Below the pieces are notes generated by a model. It made no database searches. It was not told where the DNA came from and worked only from the letters and a program-made list of their open reading frames with translations. From assembly GCF_017357405.1 (NCBI RefSeq), contig NZ_CP071597.1, forward strand, positions 1,302,001 through 1,366,000: a stretch of 64,000 bases of DNA. The letters run 5' to 3'. This document shows, piece after piece, positions 35,579-44,902 of this stretch. This DNA is from Halomontanus rarus (GTDB taxonomy: Archaea > Halobacteriota > Halobacteria > Halobacteriales > Natrialbaceae). A program made the position numbers and the translations under genes. Every line of letters starts with the position of its first letter. Position 1 is the first letter of the stretch.

Positions 35579-37417
35579 GTTTCCGGACGTGGACACCTCG
35601 GCGTCCGGCTCGGGATTCGAGTCTGACACGCCGGCGCTCTCCTCGACGGCGGTAGTGAGCGAGACGTTGAGGACGATCATCGAAGCCAGCCCGCCGACGA
35701 CGGTAACGATGTTCTTGATCGCGTGGTCGACGACGGCGGCGCCGAGGGCAACCGGGGCGGAAAGCGGCGTGAGCGCGACGACGAGGACGGTAAACGCACC
35801 TTCGTAGAGACCGATCCCACCCGGCGTGAGCGGGAGTACTTTCGCGAGGTTGCCGACGCTGACCGCGAAGAAACCGACCACGAGGAGCGTAGCGGGCGCC
35901 ACGTCGACGCCGAACGCCGCCAGGACGACGACGGCGACCAGAACGTCGAGCGTCCAGACGAGGACGCTGGTCGTTCCGACGGTAACGAACGCTCGCCGGT
36001 CGTTCGCGACCGTCTGGACGTCACCGACGAAGCGCTCGAGGAGACGCGCCACGTAGTCGGCGTAGGAGTCCGAGCTGAGCCGAGAGAGGGCGGTCCGGAC
36101 GTAGTTCGTGTCACGACGGGCGCTCGCGATAATCGCGCCGAGAGCGAGGAACGCAGCGACGCCGACGACGGCCGCGACGGTGACGGCGACGCGACCGCTT
36201 TGCTGGGCTTCGGGACCGGAACCGAATAGAGCAGCCTGAAGGTCACCCGTCGCGCCCGTCAGTGCCAACCCCACGAATACCGTACCGGCCAGCGCGGCGA
36301 TCGTCAGCAGATCGAAGACTCGTTCGACTGCGAGCGACGCGAACCCCGAGGGATACGGAATGCCTCGGCGAGCTTTGACGACGTATGCCCTGACGGCGTC
36401 ACCTCCACGCGCGGGAAAGACGAGATTACCGGTCTGACTGATGAAGACCGCACCGGTCAAAAACCCGACGCGCTCGTGATAGCCCAATCGCTCGAGGATA
36501 TCCCGGTATCGCAGTCCTCGTAGCGGCCACGACAGAACGTAGATTCCGCCCGCGACCGCCACGAGAACGGGGTCGGCCGCGGCCATCTCCGTGAGGACCG
36601 CCTCCGGATCCAGATAGACCGTCATCAACGCGAGTGCGACCAGCGTCAACAGGGCGCCGGCAACGACGCTCCGCCGGCGAGTAAAACGTGGTTGAACGGA
36701 CAGCTGCCACCACGTTCTGGCGATCTGACTCCCCATCCCGACGACGTCACGGATCAGGTCGACTTTCGTGTCCTCCCTGGGCGTCCAGTCGACGGGGAAC
36801 TCCTTGATTCGATAGCCCGCACGCTGTGCGCGCACGAGAACCTCAGTATCCCAGAACCAGTGGGCGTCCTCGACGTCCTCGAGGATCGAAAACAGCGCCT
36901 CGCGGTCGAAGGCCTTGAACCCACACTGGTGATCGTGGAGTTCGGAGCGCAGACAGAGGCGCACCAGTCGGTTGAACCCGGTACTCGGAATATCCCGCGA
37001 CGCCGGTCGGTCGACTTTCCGCCCGTGCATGCGTCGCGATCCGGTTGCAATATCGTATTCACCCGAGTGGACGGCCTCGACGAGTTCCTCGAGATGTCGC
37101 ATGTCGGTCGCCAGATCGGTGTCGAAGTAGACGAGCGTCTCGCCATCTGCGGCCCGAAACGCGTACTCGAGGGCGCCACCGCGTCCGAGTCGCTCGTCGC
37201 TGTGGACGTGGCGAATCCGCTCGTCGTCTGCAGCGAGTTCACTCGCGATTTCGGGTGTGCGGTCATTACACCCGTCCTCCGCGACGATCACCTCGAAGCG
37301 TCCGTCGGGAAGAAATGACGCGAGCGTCTCGAGTGTGGCCTCGACCGCATGTTGGATCGTCCCCGCCTCGTTGTACGCGGGAAGAACGACACTTACCGCC
37401 ACCGACCGGCTTGTCAT
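35576..37417 (-). CDS. AglD-like glycosyltransferase fused to a flippase-like membrane domain
   Basis: A 613-residue protein. Residues 1-240 are a dolichyl-phosphate sugar synthase-type GT2 domain (VSVVLPAYNEAGTI, VIVAEDGCNDRT, LVYFDTDLATDM as DxD, HDHQCGFKAF, FWDTEVLVRAQRAGYRIKE). Residues ~255-590 form eight or so helices of the UPF0104/lysylphosphatidylglycerol synthetase flippase-like family (GNLVFPARGGDAVRAYVV, LPLTPGGIGLYEGAF). The same two-domain layout and length occur in Haloferax AglD, which charges dolichol phosphate with the last sugar of the S-layer N-glycan. A similar role in archaeal N-glycosylation is likely. The short Ser/Pro/Glu tail precedes the stop. Confidence 0.85.
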   Translation of the reverse strand: MTSRSVAVSVVLPAYNEAGTIQHAVEATLETLASFLPDGRFEVIVAEDGCNDRTPEIASELAADDERIRHVHSDERLGRGGALEYAFRAADGETLVYFDTDLATDMRHLEELVEAVHSGEYDIATGSRRMHGRKVDRPASRDIPSTGFNRLVRLCLRSELHDHQCGFKAFDREALFSILEDVEDAHWFWDTEVLVRAQRAGYRIKEFPVDWTPREDTKVDLIRDVVGMGSQIARTWWQLSVQPRFTRRRSVVAGALLTLVALALMTVYLDPEAVLTEMAAADPVLVAVAGGIYVLSWPLRGLRYRDILERLGYHERVGFLTGAVFISQTGNLVFPARGGDAVRAYVVKARRGIPYPSGFASLAVERVFDLLTIAALAGTVFVGLALTGATGDLQAALFGSGPEAQQSGRVAVTVAAVVGVAAFLALGAIIASARRDTNYVRTALSRLSSDSYADYVARLLERFVGDVQTVANDRRAFVTVGTTSVLVWTLDVLVAVVVLAAFGVDVAPATLLVVGFFAVSVGNLAKVLPLTPGGIGLYEGAFTVLVVALTPLSAPVALGAAVVDHAIKNIVTVVGGLASMIVLNVSLTTAVEESAGVSDSNPEPDAEVSTSGN

Positions 37418-37504
37418 CGCTTTCGGGTGGGGTTCGTGTTCGTAAGAACTTTCTGGACTACCCCAGTAATGTTCTCAACATCCTAACTTTCATCTGAAAT
37501 AATA

Positions 37505-37603
37505 CATTAACCGCTCGTACCAACTGACCCACCCCATCTGATTATTCCGTCATTAATCCGGCCGCAAATCGCAAGACGGCAGCCCATTAACCGTGTGTAC
37601 CAA
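37505..37603. repeat. Direct repeat, two copies 80 bases apart, in a divergent promoter gap
   Basis: Copy 1 (37505-37523, cattaaccgctcgtaccaa) and copy 2 (37585-37603, cattaaccgtgtgtaccaa) match at 16 of 19 positions. They lie in an AT-rich region between the divergent AglD-like gene and the small regulator-like gene. A third partial copy (cattaatccgg) occurs near 37551. They may be protein-binding sites. Confidence 0.5.
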
Positions 37604-37637
37604 ACCCCCTAAGGTAGTCCCTATCGATTTCGAATGT

Positions 37638-37871
37638 ATGAGCACCGCAATGGCCCCCGACCTCACGACCAAGCAACAACAGATCCTTCAATACCTTCGC
37701 AACAACGCCGCAACGAAGACGTATTTCAAATCGCGGCTCATCGGCGAGGAACTGGGGATGACGGCGAAAGAGGTCGGCTCGAACATCACCGCACTCCAGG
37801 ACGGCAACTACGACGTCGAGATCGAGAAGTGGGGCTACTCCTCGAGTACGACCTGGAAAGTGAACGTCTAG
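37638..37871 (+). CDS. Small winged-helix protein (DUF7123-like)
   Basis: A 77-residue protein with one helix-turn-helix: TKQQQILQYLRNN (helices 1-2), RLIGEELGMTAKEVGSNITALQ (recognition helix) and a short beta wing (YDVEIEKWGYSSSTTWKVNV). The ATG at 37638 (MSTAMAPDLTT) is preferred; the frame before it is not conserved-looking. Such small HTH proteins are common and conserved in haloarchaea. Role probably regulatory. Confidence 0.75.
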   Translation: MSTAMAPDLTTKQQQILQYLRNNAATKTYFKSRLIGEELGMTAKEVGSNITALQDGNYDVEIEKWGYSSSTTWKVNV

Positions 37872-38043
37872 ACGCCTAGACGAACGACCCACCAGCGGTC
37901 GCGTTCGATCTATTCTTTCCGTTCGTTGCGTTCTTCTCGAACCGGTCTCTCAGCAACCGAATCCGAACCCGAAGTCGGTATTACTGTCGCCGAAAAACCA
38001 TATCGGCAGCCACTGCGATTTGCGTTCTCACCGAGGACGATCG

Positions 38044-38661
38044 CTACCCGTCGTAACTGATCAGGCGATCCGCTCCCGTCGCGAGCGACATCGCCCGCTC
38101 TCCGAACGAGTCGGCGTGACGAACGAGCAACAACAACACCGTTTCGGGTCGCTCGACCGCGTAGCCGTCTTCGCGGGAGAGTAATCCTGCATCCTCGAGT
38201 TCGCCAGCGTACTTGCTGACCGTCGGTGCGGATACCTCGAGTGCGTTCGCGAGCTCGCTTGCGGTCGCATCCGGGGTGGCGAGGAGTTCGATCAACATCC
38301 CTCGCGGGGTATCCCGTCGGAGGTAACCCAGTGCGTTCTTCTCGAAGTCGTCGAACCGATCGGCGAGGACGAATCGTTTGTAGTCCCCGTCGCGAAACCG
38401 TTCGACCGCCTCCAGTTCCTCGAGTCGGCGAAGGTGATGTTGGGTCTCACCGGTGCCCAGTTGGAGATCGTCACGGATCTTCGAGAAGTGGGCCCCGGGC
38501 GTCGTCGAGAGATAGCCAGCGATGGCGTCTCGAGCGTCGCTTTCGCCCGTGTCGGCCGCTGCCGGATCCGAAAAGCGAGCGAGCGGTGATGCCGCACCGA
38601 CGGCAGCAAATCGTCGAAGCGTCGCCCGCTTCTCTTCGTCGACCCCGTCAGGTGTTGTCAT
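38044..38661 (-). CDS. Two-domain winged-helix transcriptional regulator
   Basis: A 205-residue protein with two helix-turn-helix modules. The first (residues ~50-90: RDAIAGYLSTTPGAHFSKI, ETQHHLRRLEELEAVERF) and second (~125-165: MLIELLATPDATASELANAL, APTVSKYAGELEDAGLLS) resemble the paired ArsR/MarR-like regulators of haloarchaea. The start at 38661 (MTTPDGVDEEKRATLRR) is chosen over an upstream frame that is shadow. A cytoplasmic DNA-binding role is likely; target unknown. Confidence 0.8.
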   Translation of the reverse strand: MTTPDGVDEEKRATLRRFAAVGAASPLARFSDPAAADTGESDARDAIAGYLSTTPGAHFSKIRDDLQLGTGETQHHLRRLEELEAVERFRDGDYKRFVLADRFDDFEKNALGYLRRDTPRGMLIELLATPDATASELANALEVSAPTVSKYAGELEDAGLLSREDGYAVERPETVLLLLVRHADSFGERAMSLATGADRLISYDG

Positions 38662-38818
38662 GCGTTCTGTACCTACGACGGCAAAAGGGCTACTGGGTAA
38701 AACAGGTTTCGCTCCACTTCGTACTGTGATTTCTAGATGTTTGTTACAGAACAAATGACAGTTAGTTAGACGTGAACGGCCCGAGACAACTACTGATCGT
38801 CTCTCAGCTCACTTCATT

Positions 38819-39958
38819 TCACTTCGTTTCGCCGCCGTCGGTCTGGCCCTCGAACTCCTGATCCATCTCCTCGATGACGTCGTCGGGATCGGAAATCGTC
38901 GCCGTATCCTTTCCTTCCTTGATCGCCTGTGCCTGCTGTTCCATCGCCTCGAGATCCATCTCGGCTTCCTTGTCGATCTCACCGATGATCTCGGCGATGT
39001 CGTCGAGACCGATCAGTTCGCGGGTCTCGTCGTCGAAGTCGAGGCTATCGAGCTGGGTGCCGTTCTCCTTGACGTCGCTACCCGAGAGGTGTTTGCCGTA
39101 GCGGCCGACCATCGAGGTCAGCTCCTGCGGGAGGACGAACGTCGTCGATTCGCTCTGGCCGATCTCCTTGAGCGTGTCCATCCCCATGTCGATGACGGCG
39201 CGTTCGCCCATCGACTCCGCCGAGCGAGCGCGAAGGACGGTCGAAATCGCGTCACCCTGTGCCTCGAGGATCTGGCTCTGTTTTTCACCCTGCGCGCGGA
39301 TGATGTCGCTCTGTTTGTCACCCTCTGCCTTCTCGACGGCGCTGCGGCGTTCACCCTGGGCCTCGAGGATCATCGCACGGCGTTTGCGCTCCGCGGAGGT
39401 CTGTTGCTCCATCGCACGCTGGACGTCCTGGGAGGGGTTGACCTCGCGGACCTCGACGCTCTCGACGCGAATGCCCCACTCGTCGGTAGGTTCGTCGAGT
39501 TCTTTGCGGATGCGTGCGTTGATCTCCTGGCGCTTGTTGAGCGTGTCGTCGAGTTCCATGTCGCCCAGCACGGCACGCAGGGTGGTCTGGGCGAGGTTCG
39601 ACACGGCAGTCTTGTAGTTGTCGACCTCGAGGAACGCCTTCTTGGCGTCCATGACCTTGATGTAGACGACGGCGTCGGCGGTCACGGGCGAGTTGTCGCG
39701 CGTGATCGCTTCCTGTCGTGGCACGTCGAGGGTCTGGGTTCGCATGTCGAAGGGATACGTATTCGAGACGAACGGCGGGACGATGTTGATCCCCGGCTCG
39801 AGCAGTTTGCGGTACTCCCCGAAGACGGTCAACGTACGCTTCTCGTACGCGTTTACGATCTCGACCGCGCTCAACAGCGCGGCGAGAACGACGATCAGTC
39901 CGAGTGCGCCGATGAACAGACCAATTTCAGCCTGTAAGACAGTTGTCTCTAATACCAT
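38819..39958 (-). CDS. SPFH/Band 7 (stomatin-like) membrane protein
   Basis: A 379-residue protein with one N-terminal membrane helix (GLFIGALGLIVVLAALLSAVE, about residues 12-32). The SPFH domain follows (RTQTLDVPRQEAITRDNSPVTADAVVYIKV), then a charged coiled-coil-forming region (AERKRRAMILEAQGERRSAVE, residues ~190-240). The acidic C-terminal tail is about 100 residues. It follows the NfeD-like gene on the same strand by 82 bases; NfeD-stomatin gene pairs are a recurrent arrangement in prokaryotes, where they organise membrane microdomains. Confidence 0.9.
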   Translation of the reverse strand: MVLETTVLQAEIGLFIGALGLIVVLAALLSAVEIVNAYEKRTLTVFGEYRKLLEPGINIVPPFVSNTYPFDMRTQTLDVPRQEAITRDNSPVTADAVVYIKVMDAKKAFLEVDNYKTAVSNLAQTTLRAVLGDMELDDTLNKRQEINARIRKELDEPTDEWGIRVESVEVREVNPSQDVQRAMEQQTSAERKRRAMILEAQGERRSAVEKAEGDKQSDIIRAQGEKQSQILEAQGDAISTVLRARSAESMGERAVIDMGMDTLKEIGQSESTTFVLPQELTSMVGRYGKHLSGSDVKENGTQLDSLDFDDETRELIGLDDIAEIIGEIDKEAEMDLEAMEQQAQAIKEGKDTATISDPDDVIEEMDQEFEGQTDGGETK

Positions 39959-40040
39959 GATATCATCTTACGGGTGACCCGTAAAAAGCGTTCCCTTATT
40001 TCGCCAACATATGCGAGACACACCCACACACACCCATAGA

Positions 40041-40670
40041 TCAGTTCGATTTTTCCGATTCGGTTTCCGTCTCTGCTCCCTCGACCGCCGACCGGGAGTC
40101 GGACTCTGTCGGAGAACCGGTGCGTTCGGCCGTCGTTTCGGGCTGGGAATCGGCGTTCGTTCGCGCTGCTTCGCGGGCGAGTGCGCGATCGATTTCGTCC
40201 TCCTCGATCGAACCCATTCGTGCGACGGTCAGGACGTTCCCACCGCCGGGATCGAGGACGATAATCTCCTCGCCTTCCTCGATGGTGCCACTGGTCGTTC
40301 GAGCGCTGTAATTCGGGTTGAAGCCCCCTTCGTCGAGTTTGACCTCGCCGCCTCGAGCACTGACGGTCTGCGTGACGTATCCCGTTCGGCCCGACAGCGA
40401 GTCCGAGTCGCTCGTCTTGGCGGTCCCTTTCCCGCCGTAGAAGTCGAACTCGCGGTAGACCCAGGCCGCGGCCGCACCGATCACGAGGGTGAGTGCGGCC
40501 AGAACCAGCGGCCCACCGAAGGGGGACAACATCCCGATTATTCCCGCCCCAACCAGTGCGACGCCGATCACGATCAGATGCGCCCCGGGAGAGACCGCCT
40601 CCATCACCATCAGTACGAGGCCTGCAGCCAGCAGCGTGAGCGGCAAATTATCGACGAGGAATTCGACCAT
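40041..40670 (-). CDS. NfeD family membrane protein
   Basis: A 209-residue protein with four hydrophobic helices (residues 8-80, including LVVIGVALVGAGIIGML) followed by an OB-like NfeD domain (GKTGYVTQTVSARGGEVKL-like region, then GTIEEGEEIIVLDPGGGNVLTVARM). The acidic tail is Ser/Glu-rich. The linkage to the SPFH gene downstream, and to the small tail-anchored gene upstream, supports a membrane-domain role. Confidence 0.85.
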   Translation of the reverse strand: MVEFLVDNLPLTLLAAGLVLMVMEAVSPGAHLIVIGVALVGAGIIGMLSPFGGPLVLAALTLVIGAAAAWVYREFDFYGGKGTAKTSDSDSLSGRTGYVTQTVSARGGEVKLDEGGFNPNYSARTTSGTIEEGEEIIVLDPGGGNVLTVARMGSIEEDEIDRALAREAARTNADSQPETTAERTGSPTESDSRSAVEGAETETESEKSN

Positions 40671-40730
40671 GTGAAGTGCTAAGGTCTCGCCCCGATTAAA
40701 TGTTTATTGCGAACTACAGGTCTCGGTCAC

Positions 40731-41138
40731 TTACCCGCCGATGCCGAGCGAGACCAGTTGGAACAGTACCAGCACCATCGCGACCGCACCGAGCACGACG
40801 AACAGCGCGTTCTCGAGCGTCGGCTCGCCCGGCTCGATCGGTGTCGAACTCGGTTCCGGAGCGAAGGGGTCGTCGTCTTCCGGCGGGTCGGGTTCGTCGT
40901 CGGAACCGCCTTCCGAGTCCGAGTCGGAGTCGTATTCGTCGGTGTCGATCGGAATTCGACCCCACTCGCGATCCGATTCGTCGCGGCGGTTCTCGGCGGT
41001 CGACGCCCCGGAATCTGAGGTCGGTTCGTTGCTGGTCGAGTCGAAATGGGGGCCGGAGCCGGAGCCGGAGCCCGAACTCGAGCCTGAGCCGGAATCGGAA
41101 TCGGAACCGGCGTCGAAGTCGGATCCTTCCTCGTTCAT
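40731..41138 (-). CDS. Acidic low-complexity protein with a C-terminal membrane helix
   Basis: A 135-residue protein. The first ~100 residues are Ser/Asp/Gly/Glu-rich and disordered (encoded in part by a six-base periodic stretch at about 41040-41110), and the last ~25 residues (LENALFVVLGAVAMVLVLFQLVSLGI) form one membrane helix. The start at 41138 (MNEEGSDFDAG) is chosen. It resembles the haloarchaeal DUF7312-type proteins. It heads a same-strand set with NfeD and SPFH genes. Confidence 0.65.
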   Translation of the reverse strand: MNEEGSDFDAGSDSDSGSGSSSGSGSGSGPHFDSTSNEPTSDSGASTAENRRDESDREWGRIPIDTDEYDSDSDSEGGSDDEPDPPEDDDPFAPEPSSTPIEPGEPTLENALFVVLGAVAMVLVLFQLVSLGIGG

Positions 41139-41196
41139 ACGAAGACGTCGGTCGCCGAGACGAAAAAACCCGCGGCGTGCCGACGACACTGCGTGG

Positions 41197-42957
41197 TCAC
41201 CGACGAGTGGATCGATCGTCGATGCCGCCGCCGTAGACGACACCGCGCTCGGCGTCGACGGTGACCGCTCGGCCGTCGGTCAACGCCGAGAGATCGACAC
41301 CGCTGATCATCGGGACGTCCATCTCGCGGGCGACGAGCGCCGGATAGCCGGTCATTCCACGACGCGCATCGACGATTCCGGCAATCTTCTCGAGGTCCCC
41401 CTCGAACTCCTCGTCGAACTCGCTGTCCAGTGCGACGATCGCGCCGTCTGAAATCGAAGACAGGTCGCCGTCGGTGACACGCGCGATCGGGCCGGAGACA
41501 CGCCCGTCGACGACGACTCGGCCGGTCGCCAGCGACTCCGCCGCGACGTGGACTTTCATCATGTTCGTCGTGTTCGCTCCCTCGAGTTCGGTCATCATCC
41601 CGCAGAGGACGACGACGGTGTCCCCACTCTGGGCGACGCCGGCGTCCAGGGCCGACTGAACGGCCTTCTCGATGACGGCGTCGGCACCTTGATCCGAGAC
41701 CGACGCGTACAGCGGCGTCACGCCCCAGGAAAGCGCGAGTTGGCGGCGAACGGCGTGGTTCGGCGTCGACGCGACGACCGGCACGCCGGGTCGGTACTTC
41801 GCGGTCTTCAGTGCGGTGTACCCCGACTCGGTGGCCGTCACGACGGCGTCGGCCCTGATGTCGCGAGCGAGGAATCTCGCGGAACGAGCGAGTGCATCCG
41901 TCCGTGCATCGGTGGAGGACGGAACCCGCTGTTCGAGCAACTCGGCGTACTCTCCGGATCCTTCGACCTCGGTGATGATGCTGTCCATCGCGTCGACGAC
42001 CGCGACCGGATGGTCGCCGACCGCCGTCTCGGCCGACAACATTACCGCGTCGGTGCCGTCGAGGACGGCGTTGGCGACGTCCGAGGCCTCCGCTCTGGTC
42101 GGGCGAGGGGCGTGGACCATCGAGTCGAGCATCTCCGTCGCCGTAATGACCGGCGTCCCGTCGTTGCGACACTTTCTGATGATCCGTTTCTGGATCATCG
42201 GGACGTCCTCCATCGGGCACTCCACGCCCAGGTCGCCGCGGGCGACCATGACCCCGTAGGCGGCCTCGATCAGTTCGTCGAGGTTCTCGACCGCGCCCGC
42301 CCGTTCGATTTTCGCGATGATCGGAATCTCCGCGCCGAACTCCTCGAGCGTCTCGCTCACTTCGTAGATGTCGTCGGCGTCGCGGACGAAACTCGCCGCG
42401 ACGAAGTCGACGTCCTTCTCGGCGGCGAGTTCGAGTTCCCGTCGATCGGTTTCGGTGACGACGTCCAGATCGAGGTCGACGCCGGGGATGTTGACTCCTT
42501 TCCGACCGCCGAGTTCGCCCCCGCTGTCGACGTGTGCGACGATCGAGCCGTCCTCGTCGACGGTCTCGACGGTCGTCTCGATCAGTCCGTCGTCGAGCAG
42601 GATTCGATCGCCGACGCCGGCCCCGTCGATCGACAGCGAGAGACCGACCTCCTCGGGAGTGGCGTCCGTACCCTCGCGGAACCGAACCGTCGAGTCGGTC
42701 TCGAGAGTGACGGTCTCACCCTCCGGAAGCGATGCGGTGCGGATCTCCGGTCCCTGCATGTCGAGCATGATCGCGACGGGCATCTCGGTCGACTCGTCGA
42801 CGGTCCGGATGCGGTCGATCAGGTCGGCCCGATCGGCGGTCGAGCCGTGGCTGGCGTTGAGCCTGGCGACGGACATGCCCGCGTCGGCGAGGTCTCGAAT
42901 CGTCCGCTGGGTGCGAGAAGCGGGACCCAGCGTACAGACGATCTTCGCGTTTCTCAT
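41197..42957 (-). CDS. pyk: Pyruvate kinase with C-terminal PEP-utilising-type domain
   Basis: A 586-residue enzyme that converts phosphoenolpyruvate and ADP to pyruvate and ATP. Seen are MRNAKIVCTLGPASRT at the start, AIMLDMQGPEIRTA (near residue 62), IIAKIERAGAVEN (near 215), VMVARGDLGVECP (near 238) and MLDSMVHAPRPTRAEASDVA (near 270). The C-terminal ~110 residues form a PEP-utilising mobile-type domain (DGRVSGPIARVTDGDLSS), common in haloarchaeal and Gram-positive enzymes. The ATG at 42957 is chosen over the longer frame. Confidence 0.95.
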   Translation of the reverse strand: MRNAKIVCTLGPASRTQRTIRDLADAGMSVARLNASHGSTADRADLIDRIRTVDESTEMPVAIMLDMQGPEIRTASLPEGETVTLETDSTVRFREGTDATPEEVGLSLSIDGAGVGDRILLDDGLIETTVETVDEDGSIVAHVDSGGELGGRKGVNIPGVDLDLDVVTETDRRELELAAEKDVDFVAASFVRDADDIYEVSETLEEFGAEIPIIAKIERAGAVENLDELIEAAYGVMVARGDLGVECPMEDVPMIQKRIIRKCRNDGTPVITATEMLDSMVHAPRPTRAEASDVANAVLDGTDAVMLSAETAVGDHPVAVVDAMDSIITEVEGSGEYAELLEQRVPSSTDARTDALARSARFLARDIRADAVVTATESGYTALKTAKYRPGVPVVASTPNHAVRRQLALSWGVTPLYASVSDQGADAVIEKAVQSALDAGVAQSGDTVVVLCGMMTELEGANTTNMMKVHVAAESLATGRVVVDGRVSGPIARVTDGDLSSISDGAIVALDSEFDEEFEGDLEKIAGIVDARRGMTGYPALVAREMDVPMISGVDLSALTDGRAVTVDAERGVVYGGGIDDRSTRR

Positions 42958-43093
42958 ACGCGGAGGTTGGGTGGTAGCCGGCAAAAAGGTACGTCATTCT
43001 CCGACGGAGCGCCGAGGACGGTGTGACAACCGGCGTATCGAACCGGTGACCACTGTGTTTTTCCGGTACGCCAACGAAGGGATGGACAAGTAG

Positions 43094-44146
43094 ATGACCA
43101 CGGGCCAGTCCAAACCGACGACAGACGCTGACCTGGAGTGGTGCTACGAGGCGGTTCACGGCGTCTCGCGGACCTTCTCGATCACGATCGACCGCCTCGA
43201 GGAACCGATGGCGAGACACATCTGTCTGGGCTATCTCCTCTGTCGAATTGCCGACACGATCGAGGACGCCGGTCACATCCCTCCCACCGAGCAGACCGAT
43301 CTTCTGGCAACCTACGACCGACTGCTCGACCCCGAGGACCCCGCCGGCGTCGACACGTTCGTCGACGAGGCCGAGCCGTGGATTCCCGCTCCCGAGGAGC
43401 GAAACGACGATTGGGAGGTCGTCGCACAGACACCGCGGGTCATTCGAGCGTTCGAATCGCTCGAGCGCGAACCGCGGGAAATTATGCGCGAACCCGTGCG
43501 CGAACTCGTCGACGGAATGGCGATGTTCACCGATCGGTACGCCGAGGAAGGTGGATTGCGACTCCAGACGCTGGAAGAACTCGAGGAGTACTGCTGGTAC
43601 GCCGCCGGGACGGTCGGAACGCTGATCACCGGACTGGTCTCTCGAAGCGTCTCGCCCGACCGTGCCGAGGAACTGCGCTCGAACGCCCGCTCGTTCGCCT
43701 TGCTCTTGCAACTCGTCAACATCGCCAAAGACGTCGAGACCGACTACCGCGAGGAGAACAACGTCTACCTCCCCGCGGAGTGGCTCGCGGAAGAGGACGT
43801 CGACGTCGAGTCCGTCGTCGACGAGGACAACCACCGCGGCGTGACGGCGGTCATCGAGCGCGTGACCCACCGCGCCGAGGGTTACCTCGACGACGCCCAT
43901 CGGTACCTCGAGATCGTTCCGGAGCAACGCGGGAATACCCTCGCAGCGTGGGCGATTCCGTACCTGCTCGCGGTCGGAACGCTCAGGGAACTTCGCGAGC
44001 GTCCCGAGGACGTCGTCCGGGAGGGAGACGTCAAGATTTCTCGCGCCGAAGTGTTCGCGGTCCTCCAGCAGTTCGAAGGCGGGATGTCGCAGGCCCACCT
44101 GTCGGAGCTACGGACCGAGATGGCAGAACGACCGCTGCATCAGTAG
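43094..44146 (+). CDS. Squalene/phytoene synthase family protein
   Basis: A 350-residue isoprenoid head-to-head condensing enzyme. The first Asp-rich motif is LCRIADTIEDAGH (residues ~50-62), preceded by SRTFSITID; the second is NIAKDVETDYREEN near 208. These two DxxxD sites bind the allylic diphosphates through Mg. The closing FEGGMSQAHLSELR is typical of the haloarchaeal paralogue. DTIED, and the lack of carotenoid genes nearby, make squalene synthase slightly more likely than phytoene synthase; the specificity is not certain. Confidence 0.85.
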   Translation: MTTGQSKPTTDADLEWCYEAVHGVSRTFSITIDRLEEPMARHICLGYLLCRIADTIEDAGHIPPTEQTDLLATYDRLLDPEDPAGVDTFVDEAEPWIPAPEERNDDWEVVAQTPRVIRAFESLEREPREIMREPVRELVDGMAMFTDRYAEEGGLRLQTLEELEEYCWYAAGTVGTLITGLVSRSVSPDRAEELRSNARSFALLLQLVNIAKDVETDYREENNVYLPAEWLAEEDVDVESVVDEDNHRGVTAVIERVTHRAEGYLDDAHRYLEIVPEQRGNTLAAWAIPYLLAVGTLRELRERPEDVVREGDVKISRAEVFAVLQQFEGGMSQAHLSELRTEMAERPLHQ

Positions 44147-44246
44147 CGGCGTGTCGGGATGCGAATGGGTCTCGACGACGGGTTCTCGAGTCTGATTCCG
44201 TGAGAGACGGACTGAGAGAGAACAGGAAGGGAAGCGGACGATCGAC

Positions 44247-44534
44247 TCAGATGACCTCGTCGATGTAGGTGTGTTGCCACTCGTCGCGTTCTCTGAGGGC
44301 GCGTTTTCCCGCATCACTGATCGCGTAGTAGTTCGTTCGGCGATCGAGTTCCCCTTTTTCGACGTACCCCTGATTGACGAGCGTATCGAGGTTCGGATAC
44401 AGCCGGCCGTGATTGACCTCGATATCGGCGTCGTCTTCGATGTGTTCTTTGATCGTTTGGCCGGACGGTCGCTCTAATCCCGAAATAACGACGAGCAGGT
44501 CGCGCTGGAATCCGGTCAGGTCGAACAGTGACAT
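44247..44534 (-). CDS. PadR family transcriptional regulator
   Basis: A 95-residue protein consisting of the PadR winged helix: QRDLLVVISGLERPSGQTIK, EHIEDDADIEVNHGRLYPNL and LVNQGYVEKGELDRRTNYYAIS. It is short, with almost no C-terminal dimer helix. The ATG at 44534 is preferred; the nine residues upstream are not conserved. Possible autoregulatory sites lie just upstream (see the separate entry). Confidence 0.85.
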   Translation of the reverse strand: MSLFDLTGFQRDLLVVISGLERPSGQTIKEHIEDDADIEVNHGRLYPNLDTLVNQGYVEKGELDRRTNYYAISDAGKRALRERDEWQHTYIDEVI

Positions 44535-44580
44535 ACAATCCCCGAGGACGACACGACACATTGTAACGCGGCTGTTGTAT
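44533..44580 (-). promoter_or_regulatory. Possible PadR autoregulatory inverted repeat
   Basis: The words atacaa (44533-44538) and ttgtat (44575-44580) form a 6-bp inverted repeat across the PadR start region, with a third related word ttgtaa between them. PadR proteins often bind ATAC/GTAT-type dyads. Low support because the arms are short. Confidence 0.25.
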
Positions 44581-44902
44581 CATAGATCAGTTACGTTTCC
44601 GTCGGTAGGATCGGCCTGCAAGCCGAAATTGTCCTCGACGAACGGTTGCGACGGGAACTGGAGATCTGGGGAGAAATGTAATATTGTATTTATACAGGCG
44701 CCTCGAGCGGAATCTCCGTCTGGGCCGGTTCACACGTCCGATCGGCCGAGACGTCGGCGGGACGGTCCGGGACCTGGGTTCACGTTACGGTCCAGTTTCG
44801 AACGACTACGGTCGGCTATGCGTCGATTACAGCCAACTGGCGGTCGGGAGACGACGGCGGGCTCGCCGAGTGGTCTAACGCGGCGCGTCGCCGCCGCGAC
44901 CG
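44535..44902. other. 368-base gap with one TATA-like box on the minus strand and no clear gene
   Basis: TATAAATA (minus strand, 44687-44694) lies about 150 bases before the PadR start and could begin a long leader. The only + strand frame (44684-44878) is arginine-rich and unconvincing. A stretch near 44862-44885 resembles a tRNA D-arm but has no matching anticodon or T arm. Confidence 0.4.

Noticed and set aside
44684..44878. A 64-codon + strand frame in the gap before PadR
   Set aside because: Starts at TTG, arginine-rich with no motif; probably chance.
44862..44885. Sequence gccgagtggtctaacgcg resembling a tRNA D-arm
   Set aside because: No anticodon stem, T arm or acceptor partner follows; the next bases run into the end of the dehydrogenase gene.
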